NCBI GenBank assembly: GCA_025462885.1
Contig: JAOAPN010000005.1
Location: 62,001-126,000 of the forward strand
Source of the DNA: Acidobacteriaceae bacterium
GTDB taxonomy: Bacteria; Acidobacteriota; Terriglobia; Terriglobales; Acidobacteriaceae
Direction of reading: 5' to 3'
DNA: 64,000 nt
Below, in pieces: positions 35,114-45,086 of the stretch. Every line of letters starts with the position of its first letter. Position 1 is the first letter of the stretch. The notes beneath the pieces are model-generated. The model made no database searches. It had not been told where the DNA came from and saw only the letters and a program-made list of their open reading frames with translations. A program made the position numbers and the translations under genes.

Positions 35114-36117
35114 TAGCGGACATTGATGAGGCGGATCAGTTCGAGGAAGAGGTCGCCTGCGGTCTGGAGGGATCTGGGACTGATCTTGTCGAGGGTGTCC
35201 AGCTCGGTGTGGTGGTATCCGCCCTCGGGGTGCTCCTGGGTGGGAGGACCGTAGTCGATGTCGATCAGGTCGAGCACCGGGACGCCGCGCTGGGCGAAGG
35301 GGAGATGGTCGTCCTGCAGCCCAGGGTAGGACTTGGCGTAGATCGACGCGGAGTGGCCGGTGTTTTTAGCGGCAGTGCTGAGCAGATCGCGGAGCCACGG
35401 GGTGGAGTTCTCGTCGTGGTCGATGTTGAGGTCTTTGTCGGCGATCATGTCGGCGAGCAGGAAGGCCTTGATTTTGGCGAGTGTGCCGTCCTGGGACCAC
35501 TTGGCGGCGAGGTGGCGGGTGCCGTAGAGGGAGTCGGAGTTGGACCACTCCTTCAGGGCCTCTTCGCCATCGTCGAAGAGCAGCCAGACGCTGTAGCCCT
35601 GCGGAGGATGGGTGCGGAGGTAATTCCCCATCTCGATCAGGAAGGCGGTGGTGGCGCCGCCATCGTTGGCTCCGACGAAGTTGATGTCCTTGAGCGGGTA
35701 GTTCGTCTCATAGTGGCTGGCCAGGACGATGATGCCGTCCTTCTTGCCGGGGTAGCGGACGATGATGTTCCGCATGGGTACGGCGCCGATGGGAGTGTTA
35801 TTCGCGGTGAAGGAGTCGACGATCAGGTCGCCCTTGGCGGCTTCCAGGGCGAAGCGCGACTTGATGAAGGCTTCGGCGGCGGTGTGGCCGGGGGAGTTCA
35901 CGTAGCGTTTGGGGGCCGCTGCTAAGTACTGCTGAGTCAGTGCGTAGGCGGCTTGACCGTTGAATTTCGGAGTGGTTGGGGCTTTCTGGGCTGGAGCAGT
36001 GGCGGTGAGGCAGAGAACAAGCAACGACACGAGCCAATGCAGGTCCTTCGACTGGCGCTTTGCGCTGCGCTCAGGATGACAGTTCTTCACTGGGAGAAGG
36101 AACGATGCTTCGGTCAT
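35113..36117 (-). CDS. Secreted M28 glutaminyl-peptide cyclotransferase-like enzyme
   Basis: A 334-residue exported M28 enzyme. Zinc ligands are expected in ASHYET, GANDGG, DGEEA and the C-terminal YHHTELD. FDDGEEALKEW, DSLYGTRHLA and LQDDHLPFAQRGVPVL closely follow the glutaminyl cyclase pattern, which converts N-terminal Gln to pyroglutamate, rather than ordinary aminopeptidases. The start at 36117 overlaps the tatC stop (ATGA). The N-terminus contains HPERSAKRQSKDLHW, encoded by a dispersed DNA repeat, ahead of the hydrophobic signal segment VSLLVLCLTATAPA. Confidence 0.85.
   Translation of the reverse strand: MTEASFLLPVKNCHPERSAKRQSKDLHWLVSLLVLCLTATAPAQKAPTTPKFNGQAAYALTQQYLAAAPKRYVNSPGHTAAEAFIKSRFALEAAKGDLIVDSFTANNTPIGAVPMRNIIVRYPGKKDGIIVLASHYETNYPLKDINFVGANDGGATTAFLIEMGNYLRTHPPQGYSVWLLFDDGEEALKEWSNSDSLYGTRHLAAKWSQDGTLAKIKAFLLADMIADKDLNIDHDENSTPWLRDLLSTAAKNTGHSASIYAKSYPGLQDDHLPFAQRGVPVLDLIDIDYGPPTQEHPEGGYHHTELDTLDKISPRSLQTAGDLFLELIRLINVR
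36039..36087. repeat. Dispersed repeat encoding CHPERSAKRQSKDLH
   Basis: The minus strand reads GTCATCCTGAGCGCAGCGCA and continues through AAGCGCCAGTCGAAGGACCT. This family of intergenic repeats is common in Acidobacteria genomes. Here it lies within the 5' coding part of the glutaminyl-cyclase-like gene and stays in frame. Confidence 0.75.
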
Positions 36118-36905
36118 GCGGATTTGATCTCTTTGGCTTTGCGGCGGGCCGGGTGGACCAGGAAGGCTACGCCTACGCCAATCATGTAGAGCGCAAGCAT
36201 GGGGCTGGCGAAGAGGCACATGCTGACCGGGTCGGGCAGGGGGCAGATGATCGCCGAGATCAGGAAGATGACGAGGACCGCGTAGCGGATGTGTTTCAGG
36301 AGGAACTTGGCGTCGACGATCCCGAACAGCGAGAGGAAGAAGATGAGGATCGGAAGCTCAAAGCAGATGCCCAGGCCGAGGATAACGGAGAGGAAGAACT
36401 GGGTGTAGTCCTCGATGGTCAGGATCGGGTGGAAGCGTTTGCCGAAGTCGAGCACCAGCACCCGGATCGCTCCGGGAAGCACCCAGTGGTAGCCGAACCA
36501 GGCACCGGCTAGGAACAGGCCGACGGTAGCGGTCATGAAGGGCCACACGTACTTCTTCTCGTTGGAGTACATGCCGGGCGAGATGAAGAGCCAGATCTGA
36601 TAGAGGATGAAGGGCGAAGCCAGCAGGGCTCCACCGAGGAAGGCGGTCTTGAGATAGAGGTTCAGGCCGTCAGTCGGGTGGGTGAAGTTGAGCGCGATAT
36701 GGAGGTCGTCGAGGGGTTTCTGGATGATGCCGTAGAGCTTTTCGTGGAAGGCGTAGGCGATGGCGAAGCCGACGACGAGGAAGATGACGGAGCGGATCAG
36801 GCGCTTGCGGAGCTCTTCGAGATGCTCCATCAGCGACATGCCGGGCAGCTCGGCGCGGTCCTGGACAGCGGCGCGGAGTCCGTCGATGGAATCGAGGTCA
36901 GCCAT
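36114..36905 (-). CDS. tatC: Sec-independent protein translocase TatC
   Basis: TatC is the substrate-receptor subunit of the twin-arginine translocase in the inner membrane. The 263-residue protein has six predicted helices, the N-terminal MSLMEHLEELRKRLIRS signature and the FELP motif (GICFELPILIFF). It overlaps tatA by eight bases and the downstream peptidase by four. The M24 peptidase at 3877 has a twin-arginine signal that would use this system. Confidence 0.96.
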   Translation of the reverse strand: MADLDSIDGLRAAVQDRAELPGMSLMEHLEELRKRLIRSVIFLVVGFAIAYAFHEKLYGIIQKPLDDLHIALNFTHPTDGLNLYLKTAFLGGALLASPFILYQIWLFISPGMYSNEKKYVWPFMTATVGLFLAGAWFGYHWVLPGAIRVLVLDFGKRFHPILTIEDYTQFFLSVILGLGICFELPILIFFLSLFGIVDAKFLLKHIRYAVLVIFLISAIICPLPDPVSMCLFASPMLALYMIGVGVAFLVHPARRKAKEIKSA

Positions 36906-37506
36906 GGAGGGGGGCCTCGGAGGTGCTTTCGGTGGATTCTGCGGTGTGAGTGTGGCGGTCTGGAGGGGTGGGGATGTAGTAGCCGTTGGGTTCGGCGCTG
37001 GCCGGGGCGGTCGCGGGATCTTCGGTCTGCGGAATGGTATCGAGGATCGGGTCCAGGGCGGTAGCTTCCGCCTCGGCGTACGTGCTGGAGCTGCGCGGTG
37101 TCGGAAGACCGGTAGCCGGAGGCATCAGGGCAAGGTCGCCCTCGGAGGCGATGGGGAGTGGAGCGACTGTCCCGGTCTCTGCCCCTGCTTCTTCCTCGGA
37201 CGCGCCCGCTTCATGCGGAAGGAGATGCGGATGTTCGGGATCGTCCGGGGTTACGTCGTCCGGGGTTGCGTCATGGATGGGAGGGGTGACGGGAGCAGCG
37301 GCTTCCATGGCGGCGATCTTCTTCTGCTGCTCGGCCTGGTCGGCGACGCGGAGCTCTTCGTCCATCTGGATGCGGAACTCGTTGGAGGCACGGCGAAACT
37401 CGGCCATCAGCTTTCCAAGCTGACGGGCGAGCTCCGGCAACTTCTTAGGGCCGAAGAGGAGAAGGGCGAGAATGAATATAAAGGCGCTATCGCCGAAGCT
37501 CGGCAT
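36898..37506 (-). CDS. tatA: TatA/TatB-family translocase subunit
   Basis: The N-terminal helix (SAFIFILALLLFGPKKLPELARQLGKLMAEFRR read in two parts) has the FGPKKLPE hinge and amphipathic helix of TatA/B. The total is 202 residues, longer than TatA (about 60-90) and closer to TatB size; the tail from about residue 65 is Pro/Ala/Thr/Glu rich. The short N-terminus and length fit TatB, but the two cannot be separated reliably by sequence. First gene of the tatA-tatC-cyclase operon. Confidence 0.88.
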   Translation of the reverse strand: MPSFGDSAFIFILALLLFGPKKLPELARQLGKLMAEFRRASNEFRIQMDEELRVADQAEQQKKIAAMEAAAPVTPPIHDATPDDVTPDDPEHPHLLPHEAGASEEEAGAETGTVAPLPIASEGDLALMPPATGLPTPRSSSTYAEAEATALDPILDTIPQTEDPATAPASAEPNGYYIPTPPDRHTHTAESTESTSEAPLHG

Positions 37507-37710
37507 ATGTGAGACCCATGATACGGCTTACGTTGGCGCGGAACAAATGGATGCCCCCAGATTCCGTTCGGGTAGAATAGATGACGTTATGGCGACGGTT
37601 GTTTGTTTGGTTTGTAGTCAGTGCTCGATGCGAATCGATGCATCGTTTTGACAATCGCTTTCGTCCAATATGTGCCGTCGATGATTTTTTGATGGACGGC
37701 AGGTGAAATG

Positions 37711-37845
37711 TAGGTTGCAACATCCCCGTGGGTTGGGTTCCGGACACCTCGTCCGGCACAGTGAATCCACTGCAACCGATGCAGTGAACATGCTTTCAAC
37801 ATCCCCGTTTCCTGAGGCGAAGGACGGCACGGTTCAAACCGCGGC
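37711..37845 (+). promoter_or_regulatory. NAD+-I riboswitch (nadA motif), two tandem domains
   Basis: Domain 1: P1 GGTTGCA/TGCAACC (37713-37719 with 37771-37777), then CAACATCCCCG, P2 GTGG/CCAC (37728-37731 with 37767-37770), an inner hairpin CCGGAC/GTCCGG (37740-37745 with 37751-37756) and the junction GGCACAGTGAAT. Domain 2 repeats TCAACATCCCCGT (37796-37808), a TCCT/AGGA hairpin and GGCACGGTTCAAACCG. This is the two-domain arrangement of the nadA motif, which senses NAD+ and was described upstream of nadA in Acidobacteria. It ends about 35 bases before the nadA start, so control of translation initiation is likely. Confidence 0.93.
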
Positions 37846-37878
37846 CTAACGACCTCTGGAGACTGAAGGCGGAGTCAT

Positions 37879-39045
37879 TTGATCGATCTACTGGAAGAGA
37901 CCGTGGCGGATGCCACGGCAGTTTCAGATACGTGTTCCTTAGATAACTACCTGGCGCAACCCGACCACACGATGGATGCTCGCATCGCTGCGGCGCGCGA
38001 ACGGCTGGGTAAAGATGTCGTTCTGCTGGGGCATCACTACCAGCGGGACGAGGTGATCCGGTTTGCGGATTTTACGGGCGACAGCTACAAGCTGAGCAAA
38101 GTCGCGGCGGAGACCAGCGCAAAGTACATGCTGTTCTGCGGCGTACACTTTATGGCTGAGACGGCGGACGTCCTGGGACAGCCCTGGCAACAGGTGATTC
38201 TGCCGGACCTCAACGCCGGATGCTCGATGGCGGATATGGCCGAGATCGGGCAGGTCGAAGATTGCTGGGACTCGCTGGTTCGGGCCGGACTGGTGGGCGA
38301 AGGAGCCGGCGACGGTGCGGGAGGCTCCGGTTTGATTCCGCTGACTTATATGAACTCGGCTGCGGCCATCAAGGCTTTCTGCGGGGAGCGGGGCGGGCTG
38401 GTCTGTACCTCGTCCAACGCTCGCGGGGCATTTGAGTGGGCTTTCAAACGCGCAGAGAAGATTTTGTTCCTGCCGGACCAGCACCTAGGGCGGAATACCG
38501 CCTTCGGCATGGGCATTCCACTGCACGAGATGGTGGTCTGGGATCCGTACCAGATCAACGGTGGCGTTGCGCCGGATCGCCTGAAGGCGGCAAAGGTGAT
38601 CCTGTGGAAGGGGCACTGCTCGGTACACCAGCGCTTTCTGCCGGAGCATGTGGACCGCGTGCGCCGGGATGAACCGGGCATGCAGGTGATTGTGCACCCG
38701 GAGTGCCGCTTCGAGGTCTGCCAGAAAGCGGATATCGTTGGATCGACGGAGAAGATCATCGAGACGATTGAGAAGGCTCCCGCGGGTTCGAGCTTTGCGG
38801 TCGGGACGGAGATCCACCTGGTGAACCGGCTGGCGAAGCGCTTTGCGTCGCTGGACAAGCGAGTGATTACGCTGGATGATTCAGGCTGCCTGTGTACGAC
38901 GATGTACCGGATCTCTCCGCATCACCTGGCCTGGGCGCTGGAGAACCTGGTGGAGGGTAATGTCGTGAATCGGATCAAAGTCGTCGACGATGTAAAGCAG
39001 TGGGCGCGCGTGGCGCTCGATCGCATGCTGGAGGTAAAGGCTTGA
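37879..39045 (+). CDS. nadA: Quinolinate synthase NadA
   Basis: NadA condenses iminoaspartate and dihydroxyacetone phosphate to quinolinate and carries a [4Fe-4S] cluster. The three cluster Cys are expected in LFCGVHFMAE, LVCTSSNA and DDSGCLCTTMYR; LGHHYQRDEV and HPECRFEV are also characteristic. The 388-residue length includes a Gly-rich insertion (GEGAGDGAGGSG). The start is TTG at 37879 after GGCGGAG. A NAD+-sensing riboswitch precedes it. NadB lies 7 kb away, not in this operon. Confidence 0.96.
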   Translation: MIDLLEETVADATAVSDTCSLDNYLAQPDHTMDARIAAARERLGKDVVLLGHHYQRDEVIRFADFTGDSYKLSKVAAETSAKYMLFCGVHFMAETADVLGQPWQQVILPDLNAGCSMADMAEIGQVEDCWDSLVRAGLVGEGAGDGAGGSGLIPLTYMNSAAAIKAFCGERGGLVCTSSNARGAFEWAFKRAEKILFLPDQHLGRNTAFGMGIPLHEMVVWDPYQINGGVAPDRLKAAKVILWKGHCSVHQRFLPEHVDRVRRDEPGMQVIVHPECRFEVCQKADIVGSTEKIIETIEKAPAGSSFAVGTEIHLVNRLAKRFASLDKRVITLDDSGCLCTTMYRISPHHLAWALENLVEGNVVNRIKVVDDVKQWARVALDRMLEVKA

Positions 39046-39479
39046 GCAAGACGTTCACCCTGAGTGAGGCGCAGACGCTGCTGCCGGTGCTGGAGTCGCT
39101 GTTGCAGCGAGCGCGGACGTCTGCGCTGCGAGGGGCTGAATTGGAGTTGGAGATGCAACAGTTGAGCCACCGCATCTTTCTGTCGGGTGGGCTGCACGTC
39201 GATGTAGCGGTCGCGGCGCGGCGCCGGGCGGAACGGGATAAGGCTGGGCAGGAGTCCAAAGACACGATCGCCGAGATTGAGGAAATTGGAGCGCGGGTGC
39301 AGGATCTGCATGCCGGCGTGCTGGACTTTCCATGGCAAGTGGATGGCAAGGCGGCCCTGTTGTGCTGGAAGATGGGCGACCCCGTGATCGGGCACTGGCA
39401 CTGGCCGGATGAGACGTTCGATCAGCGTCGCCAGTTGGAAGGGCCGTTCAGCAAGGGCGAGCGGGAACGGTTCAATTAG
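39042..39479 (+). CDS. DUF2203-family protein coupled to nadA
   Basis: A 145-residue cytosolic protein of the DUF2203 family: an N-terminal helical part (FTLSEAQTLLPVLESLLQRA) and a C-terminal WKMGDPVIGHWHWPDETFDQR signature. The function is unknown. A TTG start at 39042 overlaps the nadA stop (TTGA), with GGAGGT six bases upstream (39030-39035), so it is translationally coupled to nadA and under the same riboswitch. The length agrees with the family. Confidence 0.85.
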   Translation: MSKTFTLSEAQTLLPVLESLLQRARTSALRGAELELEMQQLSHRIFLSGGLHVDVAVAARRRAERDKAGQESKDTIAEIEEIGARVQDLHAGVLDFPWQVDGKAALLCWKMGDPVIGHWHWPDETFDQRRQLEGPFSKGERERFN

Positions 39480-39505
39480 AGGAGTTTGACGTATTGGGAC
39501 AATTT

Positions 39506-39668
39506 GTTAGCGCGGGCCTTCAGCCCGCAATGGCTTGACTGTTCCTGACCAAGGGCTTTGCCCTGGGCTAGTAAATCGCGAGCCTTCAGCCCGCAAAACT
39601 ACAGTACTCAGCCGTTTTTACCACATCGCTCCAAATACAAGTCAGACGAATAGGTCAATACGCACTGG
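39506..39668. repeat. Dispersed hairpin-rich repeat, copy C
   Basis: It shares with copy B the opening GTTAGCGCGGGCCTTCAGCC, the middle hairpin arm GGGCTTTGCCC and the end CAATACGCACTGG. Its third stem has decayed (GCGAGC against GCCCGC). It occupies half of the 328-bp gap 39480-39807; the rest holds the regulator's promoter and operator. Confidence 0.85.
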
Positions 39669-39749
39669 CAGATTTTTATTACTTCATGCCGAGCCCAGCT
39701 TGGCATTTCTTTTGCATCGTTATGAGGTTTGAGGTGTCGCTTCTTGTGG

Positions 39750-39782
39750 ATAACTATTTTTATCGAATAGTAATAGTTATTG
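39750..39782 (+). promoter_or_regulatory. Candidate Fur/PerR operator before the regulator
   Basis: ATAACTATT (39750-39758) is the exact inverted repeat of AATAGTTAT (39772-39780), with 13 bp between. Within it, GAATAG, TAATAG and TTATTG follow each other at six-base intervals (39765-39782), resembling the hexamer arrays of Fur-family boxes. It lies 26 bp before the regulator's start, so autoregulation of the regulator-katG unit is likely. This is inference from symmetry and position. Confidence 0.6.
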
Positions 39783-39807
39783 AACTTTTGGGAGTAGACT
39801 TCTCGCA

Positions 39808-40236
39808 GTGGAGATGACTGCAGCCAAACCGTTTCGCGAACTTTGCGCCGAGCATGGAATTGCCGTGACGCACCAGCGTCAGATTCTGTACGAGGTTATG
39901 CAGGGGATGCACGGGCATCCCAGCCCGGAGGAGATCTACGCGGAGGTAAAGCGTCAGGTTCCCTCGATCTCTCTGGCTACGGTTTATAAAAACATCCATT
40001 TATTTGTTGAGAGCGGCGTTCTGCGCGAGGTGAGCCTGCACCACGGCTCGCAGCGGGTAGAGATGAATCGGGACGAACACCACCACCTGGTCTGTTCGAA
40101 GTGCAAGTCTATTTCAGATATCGATGAGAAGGTGCTGGGAGTATTGCCTAAGCGGCGCAAGCTGGCGGGCGGATTCCTGGTGGAACGGTACGCCGTCGAC
40201 GTTATCGGCTTGTGCGCGAATTGTCAGCAGGGTTAG
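39808..40236 (+). CDS. Fur-family regulator, probably PerR-type peroxide sensor
   Basis: A 142-residue winged-helix regulator: VTHQRQILYEVM and SLATVYKNIHLFVESGVL form the DNA-binding domain. The C-terminal dimer/metal domain has EHHHLVCSKC and CANC, the two CxxC pairs of the structural zinc site. Fur and PerR are hard to separate by sequence; the position 31 bp before katG and near ahpC/ahpD favours PerR. GTG at 39808 has GGGAG 13 bases upstream; ATG at 39814 is an alternative. Confidence 0.88.
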   Translation: MEMTAAKPFRELCAEHGIAVTHQRQILYEVMQGMHGHPSPEEIYAEVKRQVPSISLATVYKNIHLFVESGVLREVSLHHGSQRVEMNRDEHHHLVCSKCKSISDIDEKVLGVLPKRRKLAGGFLVERYAVDVIGLCANCQQG

Positions 40237-40264
40237 GTTGAACCGCAATAAAATTTCGAGGTGA

Positions 40265-42466
<2,202 letters not shown>

Positions 42467-42548
42467 CCGCAGGGAACTGAGAAAGCGGTCCAGCGAGGAC
42501 TTCGTCAACAAAGAGGAACTTGCTCCCGCATAACCGAAACAATGCCGT

Positions 42549-42580
42549 GAAAAAGCGGTCTGGTGACGGACCGCTTTTTC
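42549..42580 (+). terminator. Intrinsic terminator after katG
   Basis: GAAAAAGCGGTC (42549-42560) pairs with GACCGCTTTTTC (42569-42580) around an eight-base loop, followed by GTTTTTG. Confidence 0.9.
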
Positions 42581-42700
42581 GTTTTTGACAACTGCTTTTT
42601 GATAGCCTAAGAACTGGAAATTTTTGTTTTTTTGCAAGTTTTGTACGGTGGCTACGCCCAGAGATTGATTGGTACTATTTTGAACAAGGAGAGATACAGC

Positions 42701-43240
42701 ATGCTTCAGATTGGCGAGAAGTTCCCGAATTTTTCCGTGACCGCGACCGTTTCGACGGACAAGGACGAGAGCAAGGCGTTTACAACGATCACGCAGGAGT
42801 CCTACCCCGGCAAGTGGAAGCTTTTCTTTTTCTGGCCGAAGGACTTCACCTTCGTTTGTCCGACCGAGATCGCTGCTTTCGGCAAGTTGAACAGTGAGTT
42901 CCTGGACCGTGACTGCCAGATCCTGGGCGGCAGCACCGACAATGAGTACGTCCATGCCGCCTGGCGGACGCACCATGCCGATCTCACAAACCTGCCTTTC
43001 CCGATGCTGTCCGACATCAAGCGCGACCTGTGCGGCGAGCTTGGGATTCTGGATGAGCAGGCCGGGGTTGCGCAGCGCGCCACGTTCCTTGTCGATCCCG
43101 ACAATGTCATCCGCTTCATCTATGTGACGGATCTTTCGGTGGGCCGCAATCCGCAGGAAGTTCTGCGCGTTCTCGATGCGCTGCAGACGGATGAGCTTTG
43201 CCCCTGCAACTGGCAGAAGGGCGAGGCGACGCTGGCTTAG
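42701..43240 (+). CDS. ahpC: Peroxiredoxin (AhpC/AhpE-type, two-Cys)
   Basis: A 179-residue thiol peroxidase that reduces H2O2 and organic hydroperoxides. The peroxidatic Cys is C53 in DFTFVCPTE; a CPC pair near the C-terminus (C167, C169 in ELCPCNW) supplies the resolving Cys, the arrangement of AhpC proteins that work with AhpD. The ATG at 42701 has AAGGAG nine bases upstream; the frame is open 23 codons further but without a signal. ahpD follows beyond a hairpin. Confidence 0.95.
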   Translation: MLQIGEKFPNFSVTATVSTDKDESKAFTTITQESYPGKWKLFFFWPKDFTFVCPTEIAAFGKLNSEFLDRDCQILGGSTDNEYVHAAWRTHHADLTNLPFPMLSDIKRDLCGELGILDEQAGVAQRATFLVDPDNVIRFIYVTDLSVGRNPQEVLRVLDALQTDELCPCNWQKGEATLA

Positions 43241-43259
43241 GGGAAATTACATGGAGTAC

Positions 43260-43289
43260 GGGCGCGGCTTCCGGTCGGAGGCTGCGCCC
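43260..43289 (+). terminator. Terminator or attenuator between ahpC and ahpD
   Basis: A 13-bp stem with two G-T pairs (43260-43272 with 43277-43289) encloses GGTC and is followed by ATTTTTTTA. It lies 20 bases after ahpC and 46 before ahpD, so ahpD is either partly uncoupled or separately transcribed. Confidence 0.8.
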
Positions 43290-43335
43290 ATTTTTTTACG
43301 ATGATTTGGGAATGAAGACAGAAGGAGTGAAGACG

Positions 43336-43884
43336 ATGGCAATGGATGATTTGATTGCAGGACTGCCCGGATATGCGAAGGACTTGAAGCTCAACTACTC
43401 GTCGCTGGTCCGGCAGAATGGAGAGCTGACTCCGCAGCAGCTGTGGGGAACGGTGGTCTGTGCAGCGATTGCGACACGGTCCGCAGACCTGACGGCAGCG
43501 GCGATTGAAGACGCGAGCGCGGTTCTTACACCCGATGCTCTGGACGCGGCCAAGGCGGCTGCGGCGATCATGGGGATGAACAACATCTACTACCGCTTCC
43601 ATCACCTGACGACCAATGAGAAGTATGCGACTCTGCCGGCGCGCCTGCGGATGAATGTGCTGCGAGGCCATACGGTGGACCCGGTGGACTTCGAACTGTG
43701 GTGCCTGGTGGTGAGCGCGGTGAATGCGTGCGAGAAGTGTGTCGACTCCCATGAGAAGGTGCTGCGGGAGAAGGGTGCTACGGAAGAACTGATCAATGCG
43801 GCTGTTCGCGTGACTTCGATCATCCATGCCATCGGCGTGGTGGTGGATTCGGAGAAAGCTGTGCCGTCTGCTGTTGCAGTGTAA
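43336..43884 (+). CDS. ahpD: Alkyl hydroperoxide reductase AhpD (carboxymuconolactone decarboxylase family)
   Basis: AhpD is the all-helical disulfide reductase that recycles AhpC. The active site NACEKCVDSHEK has the CxxC and the following His of the family. Length is 182 from the ATG at 43336, which has AAGGAG eight bases upstream; the ATG at 43312 is a weaker alternative. Its neighbour ahpC, with a CPC resolving motif, supports the AhpC-AhpD pair. Confidence 0.95.
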   Translation: MAMDDLIAGLPGYAKDLKLNYSSLVRQNGELTPQQLWGTVVCAAIATRSADLTAAAIEDASAVLTPDALDAAKAAAAIMGMNNIYYRFHHLTTNEKYATLPARLRMNVLRGHTVDPVDFELWCLVVSAVNACEKCVDSHEKVLREKGATEELINAAVRVTSIIHAIGVVVDSEKAVPSAVAV

Positions 43885-43898
43885 GTCTGAGAAGCAGA

Positions 43899-43928
43899 AA
43901 GAGGCGCAGACTTTTGTCTGCGCCTCTT
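43899..43928. terminator. Bidirectional terminator between ahpD and the M28 peptidase
   Basis: A perfect 13-bp stem AAGAGGCGCAGAC (43899-43911) with GTCTGCGCCTCTT (43916-43928) closes a TTTT loop between two convergent genes. Confidence 0.88.
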
Positions 43929-43929
43929 C

Positions 43930-45012
43930 CTATTGGGGCGTGGTGGAAGTGGCGGGGGCGGCCTTCACTGCTTCGGGGCGGCCGTTTGGATTCCAGGCGG
44001 GTTTCCAGTTGGTATCGGTAAGCCAGCGGATCGGGGCGACCGTGGAAGCGATGGCGTTGACCATGTGGGTGAAGTCGATGGTCTTCAGCTCGTCGCTGGG
44101 ATGGTGGTAGTCGGTATGAAGACCGAAGCTGGAGACGGTGTGGGCGACGACACCTTGTCGGGCCAGCGCGATGTTGTCGGAGCGCTGAAAGAATTTTTCT
44201 TTAGGATGGGGGTCCTGCACCAGGTGGGCCCCGTGCTTTGCAAGCTCGGGGCCGAGGTTGGAGCGCTCGTAGCCGGTCAGCCACAGTGTTCCAGCGGGGA
44301 CGGCGGGGTCGGGCCGTCCGATCATCTCGAATTCGAGATTGGCGACGATCGAGGTAAGGGGCACGGGAGGCGCGGCGAGGAAGGCGCGCGCTCCGAAGCC
44401 ACCGATCTCCTCCGAGCCGAAGAGGGCAAACACGACGGTGCGTTTCGGACGTGGACCGGTACTGAGAAGATGAGCGAGCGTCAGGACAGCGGTGGTTCCG
44501 GAGGCGTCGTCGTCGGCTCCGTTGTAGATCCGGTCGCCGTCGAGGGCAGCGGCGACGCCGAGGTGGTCGAGGTGGGCGGTCAGGAGGATGACCTCGTCCT
44601 TGAGCCTGGGGTCGGAGCCGCGCAGGATGGCGATGGCGTTCCAGGTCTCTTTGCGGGGCGTGTCTTCGAATTTGCTGATGCGATTCTTCAGGCGCTCGGG
44701 GAGAGGATCGGGCAGCGCTGACTTCTGCAGGAAGGAGTTGTCGGGACCGCCGGGTGCGAGGCCCAGGGATTGAAACTGGGTGGCGGCAAAGAGGGCGGCG
44801 AGGTGTTCGTCGCGGGTGGCGGAGCCGCGACCATGCAGCTCGTCGTCGGTGAGAAAGTTCATGTCGGCGCGGACTTCACGGTCGAGCGCGGCTGACGTTT
44901 GCGGGTTTCGGGCGTCGAACGTTTTACTGGACTGACTATGAAGGGCAGGAACGAAGGCGATGGCGCAGGCAAGCAGAGATGCGGCGCGAAGTCCGCGAAG
45001 GTGCATGAGCAT
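43930..45012 (-). CDS. Secreted M28-family zinc peptidase
   Basis: A 360-residue exported aminopeptidase-like protein with a signal peptide ending near LHSQ. The co-catalytic zinc ligands are seen as AHLDHLG, YNGADDDASG, GSEEIGG and TDYHHPSDE. This is the standard M28 pattern and lacks the glutaminyl-cyclase features of the other M28 gene at 35113. Substrate specificity is unknown. A second start, ATG at 45006, is possible. Confidence 0.9.
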   Translation of the reverse strand: MLMHLRGLRAASLLACAIAFVPALHSQSSKTFDARNPQTSAALDREVRADMNFLTDDELHGRGSATRDEHLAALFAATQFQSLGLAPGGPDNSFLQKSALPDPLPERLKNRISKFEDTPRKETWNAIAILRGSDPRLKDEVILLTAHLDHLGVAAALDGDRIYNGADDDASGTTAVLTLAHLLSTGPRPKRTVVFALFGSEEIGGFGARAFLAAPPVPLTSIVANLEFEMIGRPDPAVPAGTLWLTGYERSNLGPELAKHGAHLVQDPHPKEKFFQRSDNIALARQGVVAHTVSSFGLHTDYHHPSDELKTIDFTHMVNAIASTVAPIRWLTDTNWKPAWNPNGRPEAVKAAPATSTTPQ

Positions 45013-45086
45013 AAGGCGTGATTATAGAAGACGCCTGGCGTGTGTTTGCAGTCTTGATTTGAGATGATGGACGGGCGGGGTTTGGG

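Noticed and set aside
37587..37830. Small minus-strand frames over the nadA leader
   Set aside because: They overlap the riboswitch, have no domain and no ribosome binding site.
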